NCBI RefSeq assembly: GCF_014805625.2
Contig: NW_023998459.1
Location: forward strand, 670,325-734,324
Direction of reading: 5' to 3'
Length of the DNA stretch: 64,000 nucleotides
Source: Glossina fuscipes
Taxonomy: Eukaryota > Arthropoda > Insecta > Diptera > Glossinidae
Below the pieces are notes generated by a model, which saw nothing but the letters and a program-made list of their open reading frames with translations, did no database searches and was not told where the DNA came from. A program made the translations under genes and the position numbers. Below, piece after piece: positions 50,396 to 62,044 of this stretch (position 1 is the stretch's first letter; each line of letters begins with the position of its first letter).

Positions 50396-51366
50396 AATTG
50401 CATGTGAGGCTTTTTTAATTAATCTAATGAAAACACGGTGGAATCTTTGAATACAAACCAGAAATCGTTCTCTCTTTCTTAAGCCTATATATGTTTATGC
50501 AGGACAATGACTTCCTTTGCAGAATTTTTATTGCCAGGACCCAGAACTCGGAGATCAGGTCGAAGGAGAGTTCACAGCATTCGGGACGTATGTGCCGACG
50601 TCGTTTTGTTTTCGCTTTCGTCTACGGTTTTAAGTTTGTAGTTTTAAGAAACTAAAGCATTGCATTAGCAGTTGATGAGTGTGAGTGTCTCGATTTCGTC
50701 TTTTTCGTTTTCCTGCTTTGTTCTTTTTTTTCTTGTCATTTTATTAATTAGTGCATTGACTAAAAAAATTTTATAACGTCGTTTACTCAATTTATCGATT
50801 GTTAGATGTTGAAGAACATCGTATACGTTTTGCATTTGCGAGATTTTGCATTTGCAAAATCATGCATTTGGAACAGTGAACGCGTTTCAAGTAAGCAACG
50901 AAAATTACCCCAAAGCATCATTATTGCGTCCCACACCATTATATTGTTAAGACCAATAGCACGTCAACAAAGCCTGGACGTCTCTAAACAATATCTTTAT
51001 CCTTGGTGTTTCCTTTTTTGTTAAGTTGACATATGGTACTATTGACTATAGGAGATAAGCTTCAATGGTCCTAGCCGGTCTTCTACAAACTTTATTTTTG
51101 GAGAGTTAAGTCAATTTAGATGCAGTTGTAAATTTTTCAACCCATTTAGCTACCTTCACAAAAATCTAAATGATATCCCTGAGTTAGTCTCAATATCCGA
51201 CTGTTTATCTATCAAAGGTACTCTCTATAATATGCGAACTGTACTCATTTCGTATTTAAAGTAACTGTCTAACGATTAACCTTGATATGATTCGTAGATA
51301 GAATTAAATATGCTCACTACATTTAAATACATGTTCAAGAATTGAGAATTGTAAACAAATGTGGAC
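50396..51366. other. AT-rich DNA, no gene recognised
   Basis: A 72-codon frame at 50806-51024 resembles no known family. Confidence 0.35.
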
Positions 51367-51571
51367 GCTTATTCTCAGATGTAGGCAATTTTTAGACAAA
51401 TTATTGAGAATAAGAAACGCTTACTCTTAAATGTAGGCAATTTTTATACGCTTATTCTCAGATGCAGGAAACTTTTAGACAAATTATTGAGAATAAGAAA
51501 TGCTTACTCTCAGATGTAGGCAATTTTTATACGCTTATTCTCAGATCAGGCAATTTTTAGACAAATTGTTA
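51367..51571 (+). repeat. 83-bp tandem array, about 2.5 copies
   Basis: GCTTATTCTCAGAT starts units at 51367, 51450 and 51533, exactly 83 bp apart. Each unit contains GGCAATTTTTAGAC, then ATTGAGAATAAGAAA (an inverted echo of TTATTCTCA) and CGCTTACTCTxAxATGTAGG. Each unit therefore mixes direct and inverted copies of one short motif. Copies differ by only a few bases, so amplification is recent. Confidence 0.88.
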
Positions 51572-51780
51572 AGGGGTTGCGATTGCATTCACATGGCGTT
51601 AAGGATACACCCCGGTTTTGTTTCTTTTTTTTTACACATACTTACATGTAATATTGTTTGTTTTATATTAATTATTATTAATTTACACATCTGAACGTTC
51701 AGAAGGTTTTTCGTTTACTCGATTTACTGTAAAAAGAATATAAAAACGATATATCATTTTTATATTATATATTATTTGCT

Positions 51781-51859
51781 TTTTGTATAAAATAAGGAAA
51801 ACTTATTTAACCAGAGATTCGTTAAGCTACAGGCGTTTCTAGTAAAAAATTCCATGCAG
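51781..51859 (+). repeat. Interspersed repeat, first of a direct pair
   Basis: TTTTGTATAAAATAAGGAAA through GGCGTTTCTAGTAAAAAATT is repeated at 52582-52660 with about ten differences. The second SINE copy lies between the two members. Confidence 0.7.
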
Positions 51860-51910
51860 AGCGGTGATACACGTCTCAATATAAGTAATGTATATAAGTA
51901 TATCAATCTT

Positions 51911-52084
51911 ATTATTATTATTATTATAAATTTAGCCAGAGAATAGATCCTAAGACTAAACTCTTAAAGCACTAGCATCTAAGGCTTTCGGCTTTTATTA
52001 AAACTCTACCGCACTTGAGATTTGAACTCACGACCATTGAGTTGCTAGTTGAGACTCTTGCCTACTCGGCCACTCAGGCGGATT
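51911..52084 (-). mobile_element. tRNA-derived SINE, copy 2, with target-site duplication
   Basis: This is the same element as at 40431-40635: minus-strand A box TGGCCGAGTAGG (52072-52061), B-box-like GAGTTCAAATC (about 52029-52019), body GCCGAAAGCCTTAGATGCTA and on, and an (AAT)n tail at 51935-51911. TCAATCTT occurs immediately outside both ends (51903-51910 and 52085-52092), a target-site duplication that fixes the element at 174 bp. It has no coding capacity. It would depend on a LINE that recognises its 3' end. Confidence 0.9.
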
Positions 52085-52295
52085 TCAATCTTATATATAT
52101 ATCTTTTCCTGGGGAAACATGTTATAAATTCTCTCGAAAAACAACCCGCCCGCGCAATATGCCTATACACCTACATACTTATTTTACTTCTACGATAAAT
52201 ATCCCAGACAATGCAATTTTATACATGTTCATATACATGTAGACATATATACTTAAAGGTGAATCCCGTCCGCATGCACATTTTGAGAAACCTAT

Positions 52296-52511
52296 CGATT
52301 GGTTTTTGGCAATTTTGGGAGACTTGTCGATTAATTTTCGGTAATGTCGATTTATGTTCGGTAATGTTGACAGTTCAATTTTTACGCTACAGGTGTTTTT
52401 TCATGGTAGAGGATTCGCAACATATTGAAAAAAACTCTGCGATGAACATATGGTGGAGGGAAAAGTAAGACAATTTAAATTCATTAACAACAAGAATAAT
52501 AATAGAAAAAA
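52296..52511 (+). repeat. Interspersed repeat, copy 2 (shared with 44576-44732)
   Basis: The same ordered blocks as in copy 1 appear here, with about 50 extra bases before CAAGAATAATAATAGAAAAA. A short (AAAT)n run follows at about 52531-52547. Confidence 0.65.
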
Positions 52512-52581
52512 TTGAAAAATATCCACGTAAAATAAATAAATAAATAAATTGATATTTGTTATATTTCCAAATTTTTATTTC

Positions 52582-52660
52582 GTTTTTGTATAAGATAAGG
52601 AAAATTTATTTAATCAGAGAATTATGCTAGAGACGTTTCTTGTAAAAAATTTCATGCAAA
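52582..52660 (+). repeat. Interspersed repeat, second of a direct pair
   Basis: This matches 51781-51859: TTTGTATAAGATAAGGAAAA, AATCAGAGA and GACGTTTCTTGTAAAAAATT. Confidence 0.7.
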
Positions 52661-52869
52661 CGTGCCAAATATAAACAAAAACAAAATAAAAACGTTGCGG
52701 GGAGAATTTTTCTTAGCTTTTGTTTACTTTTATTAAGAAAATATATGTATTCTGTTCATTTTCCGAGTAGTGTGGATTGATTTGCCTCATTTTCACACAC
52801 ACACTGGTTGATTTTGCTCATTTTGAGAGACGTGTGCAGTGATTTTCAAATATGTGAAAAGAAAGAAAT

Positions 52870-53005
52870 TTTTATACGCTTATTCTCGTACATGGCCAAT
52901 TTTTATACGCCTATTCTCGTACATGGCCAATTTTTATACAAATACAAGTTCAAGTATTGAGAATTGTAAACAAATTCAGACGCTCATTCTCACATTTTTC
53001 GTCAA
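52870..53005 (+). repeat. Third cluster of the TATACGCTTATTCTC motif
   Basis: TTTTTATACGCTTATTCTCG is followed by TACATGGCCAA twice in tandem (about 33-bp spacing). Then come TTGAGAATTGTAAACAAATT and GACGCTCATTCTCA, the last two matching 51338-51376. Confidence 0.7.
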
Positions 53006-54389
53006 AGGAAAATAAGGCTCATCATTTGGAATAATTTGACTATATATAATAATAATAATAATTTTACTAAGAAAATCTTTATATATATTTAACTGTTATG
53101 AATATGTAATATTGTAGGAGTTGTTTGACTGTCTGATATTTATTTGAAACTTCAATTTTGACTTCTACTTATGAATAAGCTACAGTTAGCATTAAACTAT
53201 TCACATTATGCAAAGGCACAAACCAACGCGAAATATGTAATAAATATTTTCAAATACATAATAATCAGTGGAAGTTGTATTGACACCCAAAAAAAGTTGA
53301 ATTTTGCTGTATTTTTATAAGAAATAATCGATGAAAGTTGTATTGAAACCAAAAACACCTGAATTTTTTTGTGTTTTAATGATAAATAATCGGTGGAAGG
53401 AATTGAAACCAAAATGAAAATCCAAGTCACAAAAATGCAGATCTCGCCCGCACAAATCCTAAAAATGAAAGATGAAATACCAACCACAGCTGCTCAGTAC
53501 GAGGATTTTAAAGTTATTCATCTACATCGTAATTCTACCTCTGAGATTACGAAATTCGGAACGACAGTGAACGTTTCCTTAACGTGCGCATGGTCGTCGA
53601 AAAATGGCGAGCGAGAAAAATAATTAACAGGGCTGGGAAGTTGGCACGCCTGGTAAAAAGGGATGAATCATAGCGGACAGAAGAAGAGAAGGAAAATAAA
53701 TGGAGAAAAAAGTCACAAAAAAAATTTTTTAATGCTACGCTGCAAGAAATAAAAAGATTAAGAAAGTGAAGTAGAGAAATGCTTGCGAATAACTCTTAAT
53801 AAATAATATGGAATTATATCTGCGATATTGTTATTAAAGCTTGAAGTTTGACGCTATTTTTCAGTTAGCTTTCAAAAGGCATGAGATGTTTTACGCTTAA
53901 CATCGCGCTTGGATCGTAAGACAACATAATAATACAGCCACATCAGAAACGCTTTCGGAAGATGATATTTTTTAAAACAATGAACAGGGAGTGAACAAAC
54001 TATGTTTAAAGTGGAAGGAGGGATCGTTGAATGACACAGATAAGTATTGAGGATTAAACGCTTTTGAGAGCTATTAAAAAAAAATTGAGCAAAAAGAAAA
54101 GTGAATGATGACTTATTTGAAATCAAAATGCTTAGCTGCTTTACGGTTTTGAAAAATGTAATATTTAAAGTATAAAAAGTCGCTTGGAAAGATAATTAAT
54201 AAAAAGACACGTCTATTCAAAAAGGTTGCAAAGCGAAGGTGTTACATCACATGCTATATTATATGATTAAATACGAATAAGAGATATGTTGATTGATACA
54301 CTTGATCAATTGATGCTGTGCGTGCTTATATACTGTATATAAACATATATCTATATGGTTATAATTGACACTCTAATTCTGCTTGACAT
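53006..54389. other. AT-rich DNA, no gene recognised
   Basis: A 76-codon + frame at 53393-53623 and an 84-codon minus frame at 53872-54126 have near-normal composition but resemble no known family. No splice or promoter evidence supports them. Confidence 0.35.
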
Positions 54390-54448
54390 TTTTTAATGGG
54401 TGCTCCCCATTTGCGTGGTATACGTTCCATAAAAATGCCGCGAATACA

Positions 54449-54594
54449 GAAACTGTGAATGCGGAATGGTAATTTATATGGAATTGTACTGTATACGTTC
54501 CTAGGTGACAAAATAAAAAAAGGAACTGTGAATACGGAATGGTAATTTATATGGGATTATAGGGGATACGTTTCTAAATGACAAAATAAAAAAA
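54449..54594. repeat. 73-bp tandem repeat within the Tigger end, two copies
   Basis: AACTGTGAATxCGGAATGG.. occurs at 54451 and 54524, each followed by TAATTTATATGG, a TACGTTxCT block and a TGACAAAATAAAAAA run. Subterminal repeats of this kind are typical transposase-contact regions; the duplication may have arisen locally. Confidence 0.75.
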
Positions 54595-54644
54595 AATCAA
54601 ATATATAAAAAAATCAATTTAATTGAAGTTTTTGAACATTTTGA

Positions 54645-55439
54645 TTAATTAGGCAATGGTTTGAAGAATTTTGTAAGTTTCTCTTGCTTGGCAGTTTTTA
54701 AAAGCTCCTTCAATTCAGACTGATATGCAGCAGTCGCATTAACAACTTGAAAATAAGACTTCGTTTCATAGACGGATCAATGTTCATAAGGAAATCGCCA
54801 AGCTCATTTGCCATTCTTAAACCTTCACTAAGACTTCTCAAATTAGATGTCACGTTTGCAGTGCTTGTTGAAGCCTCTTCTTCAATGGGCGCTGAATTTA
54901 ACATTTCCTCCAAGTCGGTTTCAGTCAAATCTTCATCTTGCGATTCAAGCAATTCCTGAATCTCTCTTGATTCTATCTGTTCGAACCCATCTCGTCCTAT
55001 TCGATTCGCGATTTCAGCTATGGTTGCAGTCAAAGTTTGAACTTGCACAGATTCTTCGTCATTTTCCGCAGTCAGAGCAGGCCACAGTTTTTTCCAACAT
55101 GACTTCAATTTGTGTGGCTTCAGTTCTTCCAACGATTCCTTTATATTTACGATGCATTTTGCTACCTCAAATTTCTTCCTGCATTCCATAACATTCAAAT
55201 CAGGATTACATTCCGTATTATCCAATATGATTTTGAAGGTTCGTCTAATGTAATAGAGCTTAAAGGCCTGAATTAATCCTTGGCCCATAGGTTGAAGCAA
55301 AGCCGTCGAGGCTGGGATGTTTGGATGCATAGTTTCAAGTTCGCGAGGATAACCTGGTGCATTGTCCAAAACAAGAAGTGTCTAAATTCTGTTTTTTTAA
55401 ATAAGTTTCAACTTCAGAAACAAAACAATTCCGGAACCA
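54645..55439 (-). pseudogene. Tigger-like transposase (DDE, pogo group), C-terminal half, broken
   Basis: The reading starts mid-protein with WFRNCFVSEVETYLKKQNLD (55439 down), then after a one-base loss near 55377 continues LLVLDNAPGYPRELETMHPN with the second catalytic Asp. TALLQPMGQGLIQAFKLYYI follows: the third catalytic Asp, normally in QPMDQG, is Gly here, and a few residues before TALLQ are missing. Further blocks are MECRKKFEVAKC, LKPHKLKSCWKKLWP, and an acidic LESQDEDLTETDLEEML region. A second one-base loss near 54755 shifts the end, which in the other frame reads NATAAYQSELKELLKTAKQE and KLTKFFKPLPN before a stop at 54645. It is certainly inactive. The + strand open frames over this region are shadows. 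Confidence 0.88.
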
Positions 55440-55548
55440 GCGAAATCAGCGAATAAAGAAATTTGTAGCCGCGAATATGGGAATTGGGTCGCATTTTTTT
55501 AATCCGCGAATAGCGACACCGCGAATAAGAAGCTATTATTGTACTGTA

Positions 55549-56891
55549 AAAAAATCATATTATGAAAATTTTGAAATTCGGTGATTACTTTCTCCGAAAT
55601 AATTTCTGGTTTCATACATAACTTCAAATGCAAGGAGAATGTATTCAAACAATCGAAACATCAAAAAAACGAAAATGTACATATTCGACAAGAATAATAA
55701 CTAAAAAATTTATTTCTTTCATAAAATGCCAACGTTGTGAAATGAAAATCAGTGCGATATTTTGGAAAATAACTTGAAAGCTCAACTACAGTAAGTCTTG
55801 AATGCGCAACTACTCAGTCAACAATCATCAAACATAATCATCATCATATTCAATGCTACAGTGCCACAATGCCAGCCCGACTTCATCGATATTATATATT
55901 CATCATCTTACCTTAAGTAATGCGATATCTGCCTTCGCGTAAGGTGTATATATATTTCGTTCCTTTTCCTTCATTCTTAATATTGTTGCATTTGCCTTTA
56001 TGTTGAAAGTAATATTTATATAAGAATTTTTCTTTTAATATAATCGATAAATTTTTATTTATTTTGTAAATGTTTCGTTAAATATATAAAAAGATATGTT
56101 GAAATTTTTGTTTGATGAGAGGAAAGTAACTTAGTCAGACCCAACTTAAGGGTTTCCTATTGAAAATCGTAGCCCGATGAAGACCATGGGTAGGGCAGGG
56201 TAAAGACTGGCCCGTGGCTTTATCCGTTCGTTTGTTCTTATATGGGCTAAAACATTCGTGTTTCTTTTCTTACAATCGATTGTGGCGTGTCCGTGGGATA
56301 AAACCTTTACAGGTTTTAAGCCTGTTCGAAAGTCAAGTCGGAAAGTTCTAGCCTGACAAATTCTAAAAACATTAAGTTTAATGTTAACAAACGGTAACAA
56401 ACCAAGTTTAATACTTGGTACTTCCTGCCTATAAAGGAATATTGGATGAAATTGGTAGAATTAATGGTACTTCTTGAATTTTTTAAATAGACGGTTTTCT
56501 TTATTTTTTAATCTTGCTAATTCTTTAATAAACCAACAAGGGACAAGGTATGAAGCGAAAATTATTTTACGGGCACAACAATAGCTATAATGTTGTCCAA
56601 ACTATGCCCACTTGTGGTTTGCAAAATCATGTACCCAATGGTCGCGAATGTTCTCTATTTACCGTTGTTGTCATGCTTATATATTAACAGCTAGCACATT
56701 GAATCGTACTTGTTAAGTAAGGATTAACGGCTTCTATAAATGTTCGATCATACGATTTGGTACCTAAGATAGCATTAATAATGAGATATACGTAAGAGTA
56801 TCACTATACCACATATACAATGGAGCGTCGAGATTGTAACACAGGTACAGGCAAAAAATCTCTGTAACGTGGCAGCGAAGGTGATCGCGAC
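55549..56891. other. AT-rich DNA with a GC-richer patch, no gene recognised
   Basis: A GC-richer patch lies at 56140-56350 (minus frame of 84 codons, unrecognised). It could belong to the same unit as the promoter-like sequence downstream, for example a long terminal repeat, but no repeat partner was found. Confidence 0.3.
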
Positions 56892-56941
56892 TATAAAAGA
56901 GCGTGTCGCATTCCTTCAGTCTTGTTATAAGTGCCAGAGGT
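56892..56941 (+). promoter_or_regulatory. Candidate core promoter: TATA box, initiator and a following splice donor
   Basis: TATAAAAG at 56892-56899 is followed by TTCAGTC with its A at 56918, 26 bp from the first T, close to the usual insect TATA-initiator spacing; TCAGT is the arthropod initiator consensus. CCAGAG|GTAAGG at 56935-56945 gives a consensus splice donor 21 bp after the predicted start. The local sequence is less AT-rich than its surroundings. No coding exon could be attached, so this may serve an unrecognised gene, a distant coding region or a solo LTR. Confidence 0.4.
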
Positions 56942-59900
56942 AAGGAAGCGCAGACACGTATTTATTTGTGCTTGACATTACCGAAAAAGGTATTTTTTTC
57001 TGGCTTTCCGGATGGAGGATGGCAGTCTTGGCTTATGCGTCACTCCTGAATAACGGGTGGGATATTCTCTTTAACGACGTTAAAACGGGCAAGAACAATA
57101 AAAAAACAAATAGAATGTAAGGACGAGTGGCCTTATAGGCCCGAGGTTCGTCGCTGTAACAACTTCTGCGTATTTGTTTTTCACAGAATCTCTCGGTACG
57201 TATAAAACACGGAAAACAATTGCAACCAAGAGTCGGGTTGCGAATCACCACGCTGGTTTTTTTTCCCCTTCTATAAATAATATCGCTTATCGCTTACGGT
57301 ATAATCTAATTGTAAACACCCTAAGTGATTAAATTCCTCGTAAATAATAAATATATAAGTTAACGAAAATACGAACGTCCAAGAGTTTTCATATAAATTT
57401 TGTTGGAAAGGGACTTCCTGGGTAGCCCTAAGCATACCCGGAAAAAAAGACTCGTTATAAGATGTTATAAGTTGCTTTGTTCCAAGTCTATCATCTTTGT
57501 TCAAAATCCAAATTAAGCGCGAAACGGAGAACTGCGAATTCGAGGCTTTCCATTAAAGAACTCATATTTGCATATCGTTATTAGCGTTCAACCAACCATA
57601 AATTCTGTACTGAAACTCGTGTTAATTGGAAGCAGTGTCCTCTGCTGAGAACAGCAGATGTGCAGGTTAGAACTGGAAGCATTTTCCCAACCAATTTTTC
57701 AATATGGTCGCCGAAGTTCTTTTCACTGAAGATTCGCGATTTAAAATTTTGATATATTTTAACCACTTTCATTCCAATTGCATCAGTTGTGCTTCACAGT
57801 TTTCTCATGCGATGATTTCATTAATAAACCATAATACATCACAGACAGCCGACCCCATTAAGTGAGGCCACCGTTAATGTTCATTTTTATGGCCGATGTA
57901 AACTGCGCATATCATGACTACCCTTCAAATTAAAGAGAAACAGTAAAGTTTCTCTGCAAATGGATTTTTTTACACAGAACCATACCTATTCAAAGCCTCA
58001 AATAGGTATATTGAGGATATAGTTCTTCCAAAAAAATGAATGCATATCCTACAGTACTGCACATTTTATTTCAGAAAAGGGATACATCATAGGTAAAGAG
58101 GAAAGGAAATAGATAGTAATATTTTTTTAGGCCACTTTAGTAACAGGATGATGAAGCCTTCTATAGGAGCCTGCCTTGCCGGTCTAGCAAACTTCTTCAC
58201 TACGGTTTTTAAAAATATTGGAAAATTCAAACCGCAAATGTGAGGGCCTAGCTCTCCACAAGGCTATTCGAGTCCATCTTTAACGTAAGCTGGAGTGCAG
58301 ATTAGTGTTCTGTTTAAACTAAACTAACGTAGCATAGAAGAGGAACAGAGTATTATACATTTTTCGTCTTAATTTTTAGAAGAGATAAACATAATTATAA
58401 CAGATTAATTGAATGCCAAACAGACGAAAGTACCAACAAATGCAACTAAAACCATTCCTTTATTATAACATATAGACGTCATATATTTTAAATATTATAT
58501 ATTTATGTATTTGTAATAATGCGAAGTCTTACGCATATTTGATAAATTAATATTTTCGAATGCACTTTTCATTTATACATGTAATGTAATATCGTAAATA
58601 TTACAGATTAGTAAAAGATTCAACTATAAAAAGATAGCATTTTTACTTTCGAAGAATGTTATTGTTTGTATTTATTGTTTGCTCTGCAGAGGTGTGCGTT
58701 GCTAAACGTTCGCATAGTAAAACTATAGATTCCTGTTTTGCATTTATGAAACATAAAACAGTTTACATTCACCTCCTGCAGACGTGGGTTTAGAGATCTT
58801 TGAATGAAATGGACGAAAACCCAAATATTTGATAAATATTAAATCGATCTATTCTTATATTGCGCATATTAAGTATTCTATTTAGTTCTTTAATCCATAT
58901 AATTTTCGTTACATGTTGCGGTTAACAATATTTATTATGTCCAGCTAAGCGATTGCATTTTTTAAATATTGTATAATCTTGTACAATATGCATGCTTTTG
59001 TCTATGTGTTTATGTAGTTATTGTTATTAATTATAATATTTGGTACCAGTGATACCAGTTGTCCAACGAAACCTGTTGAATGCCTATATAATATATTTGA
59101 ATTCATTCATACCTGTCTGCTATTTATGCTATTTATGTATGAAAATCAGACGTATACATTCTTACTACTTTTGGAATGCGTAAACATAACTGCTAGAAGG
59201 CTAATAGAACGGAAAGAAATGTGTGGACGACCTTAATATCCAACTTAAAAAGAAAGAATAGCTGCGTTACTAGTTTGAATATCTATTTCCTCTTAGAACA
59301 TGTTTTACAGAAATATTTATCTACATAGTGTATACAAAGACTTAAGTAAGGCGACATTGTAAAGCGAACTGGAAACCGTGCGGGGCCCATCGCCTTCCGC
59401 TGCCTTGTCAAATGAATGTGGTTCAATATTCCCTAGCAACAATAAGAAAAGAAAATTAACGGGCTTATATATGCTGTGGAAGCAATCTTGGATACCCCGT
59501 GTCTCAACAACAATAAAACTTTTTTGTTTATTTCGATTTCCTCAAATAAACGATCGAAGTAACTTTTAAAATAAGTCTTTTGATGACATGGTAAATCTTT
59601 GGATCAAATTTTAGATCGAAATCTGTCCTAATTTCTGATTGGCTAAATAATACTTAGAAGATTTTTGTTTGCTTTAACAGATGGGTGAATGGACAGATAC
59701 GGTTTAAAAGTAGCAAAATGTTTCCATTTATTCGAGGGAGCTGATACATAAGGGGCCAAGTAGAATAGGGTGGCTTTTAAAAGGCTTCAACAGGATTTGT
59801 GGCGGAGCAACTACGAAGACCCACTGCAATGCTAGAAACTGCGTTAATGTTAAATGCGCTTAAGACCCAAATGACTTGAATCAACGCAGGCGATGTTTGT

Positions 59901-60834
59901 TTTTTCTTTATATGTTTTGTTTTCTTTAATATACATATATATATATATATATATACTATTAGCAAGATGATGACTTTCAAAAACTTTCTAAATACTTATC
60001 AGTGTAAATTGTTACACAATTTGAAATGATATCAATTTTATAATAGCCGAAATTTTGTTAGTCATACCATATCGCGATCTGAATTTAATTTCTCTTCTAA
60101 TTTTATTATAAAACTGTCGCTTAAGAGTCAATCAGTGGAATTTACATCGGTGGCTTTAAAATTTGCGCAATAGAATAATAAAAAATATTTCTTTATATAC
60201 GAGGTTTTTAGCTCGCTTCATTTATTTTAAGTTATTTTATATTTTGCACGTAATTATTTTCCACTTACAGTTACTCATAATATTTTTTTTCAAATATTCC
60301 GCAATATATCATATTTTTATTTAACAAAGTAGAGTAAATGAATAATTAACGCGCCTTATTCGTCGTTTATATGTTAACAGTTTGCAAAAATTAAAATATT
60401 TCTGTTTTATCAGTTAAGTGAATTTCGTTGTTTCCGTTGAAACGTTTTCACACGTGTAACAAACGATCATATCTTTAAAAAATATATATATTTTTTTAAA
60501 ATAATTTTATATATGTATAATGTGGCAAATCTTATTTGTATAATACATTTCTGAAGACATTTGCAGTTTTCTATATTTCCTTCTACCTCTCCTATTTTTT
60601 GATAGATGTAATGAGTTTATAGCCCGATAATAATTTTCATAATTTTGTTCAACTTTTTGCCAGAGTTAATTAAGTTCTCTGATAATCATTAAAGTATATC
60701 AAGAATTTTAGAATTTCGTTTGAAAGAAAGAAAATTAAGACAAAGTGTAAATAATGTACATTTGTTGACGATCAGACTTAAATTCCTGATCAATTTAGAC
60801 AAATTGGCAAATAAGACAATTTTTGTAAAGAGAT
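56942..60834. other. AT-rich DNA, no gene recognised
   Basis: Open frames up to 77 codons without family resemblance; an (AT)n microsatellite at 59930-59957. A GC-richer stretch continues from the candidate promoter to about 57250. Confidence 0.35.
59930..59957. repeat. (AT)n microsatellite
   Basis: AT units with one AC interruption. Confidence 0.85.
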
Positions 60835-60905
60835 TTTCGATTTTCCAAGGATCCGTATTGAGTCCTCTTTGTTTTAATTTGTTTATTAACAAAATTTTCA
60901 GTTTC
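60835..60905 (+). mobile_element. Possible reverse transcriptase fragment
   Basis: The frame 60720-60956 contains FQGSVLSPLCFNLFINKIF, which matches the conserved palm-entry block of LINE reverse transcriptases (PQGSVLSPxLFNLFIND-type). No YADD block or other LINE motif follows in any frame that I could see, so only this small piece would survive. A chance match is possible but the block is quite specific. Confidence 0.45.
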
Positions 60906-62044
60906 AGATGTTTAATCACACGAGGTGTAATGTTTATCTATTCAAAATTAATATAGTAAATAATCTTATATGGACGTGTGGAGCCTTACAATCTCTTGAT
61001 CATATTCTATTGGTCAGTCCGAATTTTGCCACTTCTATTCGCTATTCCAAACTTTGCAAATTGGGTATATGTGGCTTTACGACAGCAGCATTCTTGACAT
61101 TTTGCGTTCTCACAGCTTAGCAGCTTACATCGCAATCTTTTCTTTTCTTAAATCATGTCGTTAAGATGTAATAACTTATTATGACAGGGTAAGATCCTAA
61201 AACTATGCGTGCTCATTAGTAATTATAGCTTACGGAATCTATAAAATTTTCTGGATGTTACAAGAGCAAAACTTATTAGCAAAACTTAGCAGATTTGGAA
61301 TTGTGTGTATCAAAATTGCAAAATATTTCTATGGCTTTTGTATTATCTCTATGTATTGTTTCTATATGAACGATGTTGTTTTTTTTATTTAAAAAAAATT
61401 ACATGTAAACAGCTTACTTCGTTTTCGATAATTGAATTCAAAAAAAGGCCATCGTTGCCTTTAATATAAACAATAAATGAAGATTAGTAAAAGTGAAACT
61501 TGTTCATTCCTACTAAATTAATAAGTTCATATTGCAGGGAGTATTTGCATACAATAGTAGAAAACAATTATTAACAAAAGAATGTATTCAGTTATATTAT
61601 GTACTTGCTAGGGTATTCATTTTATAAAGAGGAATGCATGTTAAATGTGGATTTATATAAATTAGTAAAAGGGCTTATTCATTGCGCTTGACTATGGTTT
61701 AACAGATTTATATAATATAAGAATGAATCTTGGGTCTCTATTTATGTACTCTAATGTAAGAAAAAAATTATGAATAATGTAATTCTTTCATTTCCGTTGG
61801 TCAACAATATATGTTAAATTTATTCTTTATAAAAAGTTTTTGTACGACTAATATTTTTTATCACTTCCAAAATCGAACGCGAAACGTTTCGAAGTAATGT
61901 TACCGGAAAGTGGAATATGATTGTTTTCCGTCCTCGCTTTTCACCATCCATTGAATCGCTCTCCAAAACAAACCCAATAATCGGCTTTTAAAAAGCTATT
62001 GAAATCATCAGGTCAGAAACTGATTTTGGAAAATCGGCTTTATA
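60906..62044. other. AT-rich DNA upstream of the mariner
   Basis: No gene or repeat recognised. Confidence 0.35.

Larger units (their letters stand above)
54390..55546 (-). mobile_element. Tigger/pogo-like DNA transposon, internally deleted
   Basis: On the minus strand the element begins with CAGTACAATAATAGC at 55546, flanked by TA, as expected for Tc1/mariner-superfamily Tigger elements. A GCGAATA-rich subterminal region (55440-55530) follows. The sequence then jumps straight to the middle of a transposase (55439), so the N-terminal DNA-binding half has been lost. The opposite end carries a matching subterminal GCGTGG.TATACGTTCC / CCGCGAATACAG region (54412-54448) and a 73-bp tandem repeat. 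The outer left boundary is not clear. Confidence 0.7.

Noticed and set aside
54747..55191. Plus-strand open frames of 70 and 114 codons
   Set aside because: They are shadows of the minus-strand Tigger transposase.
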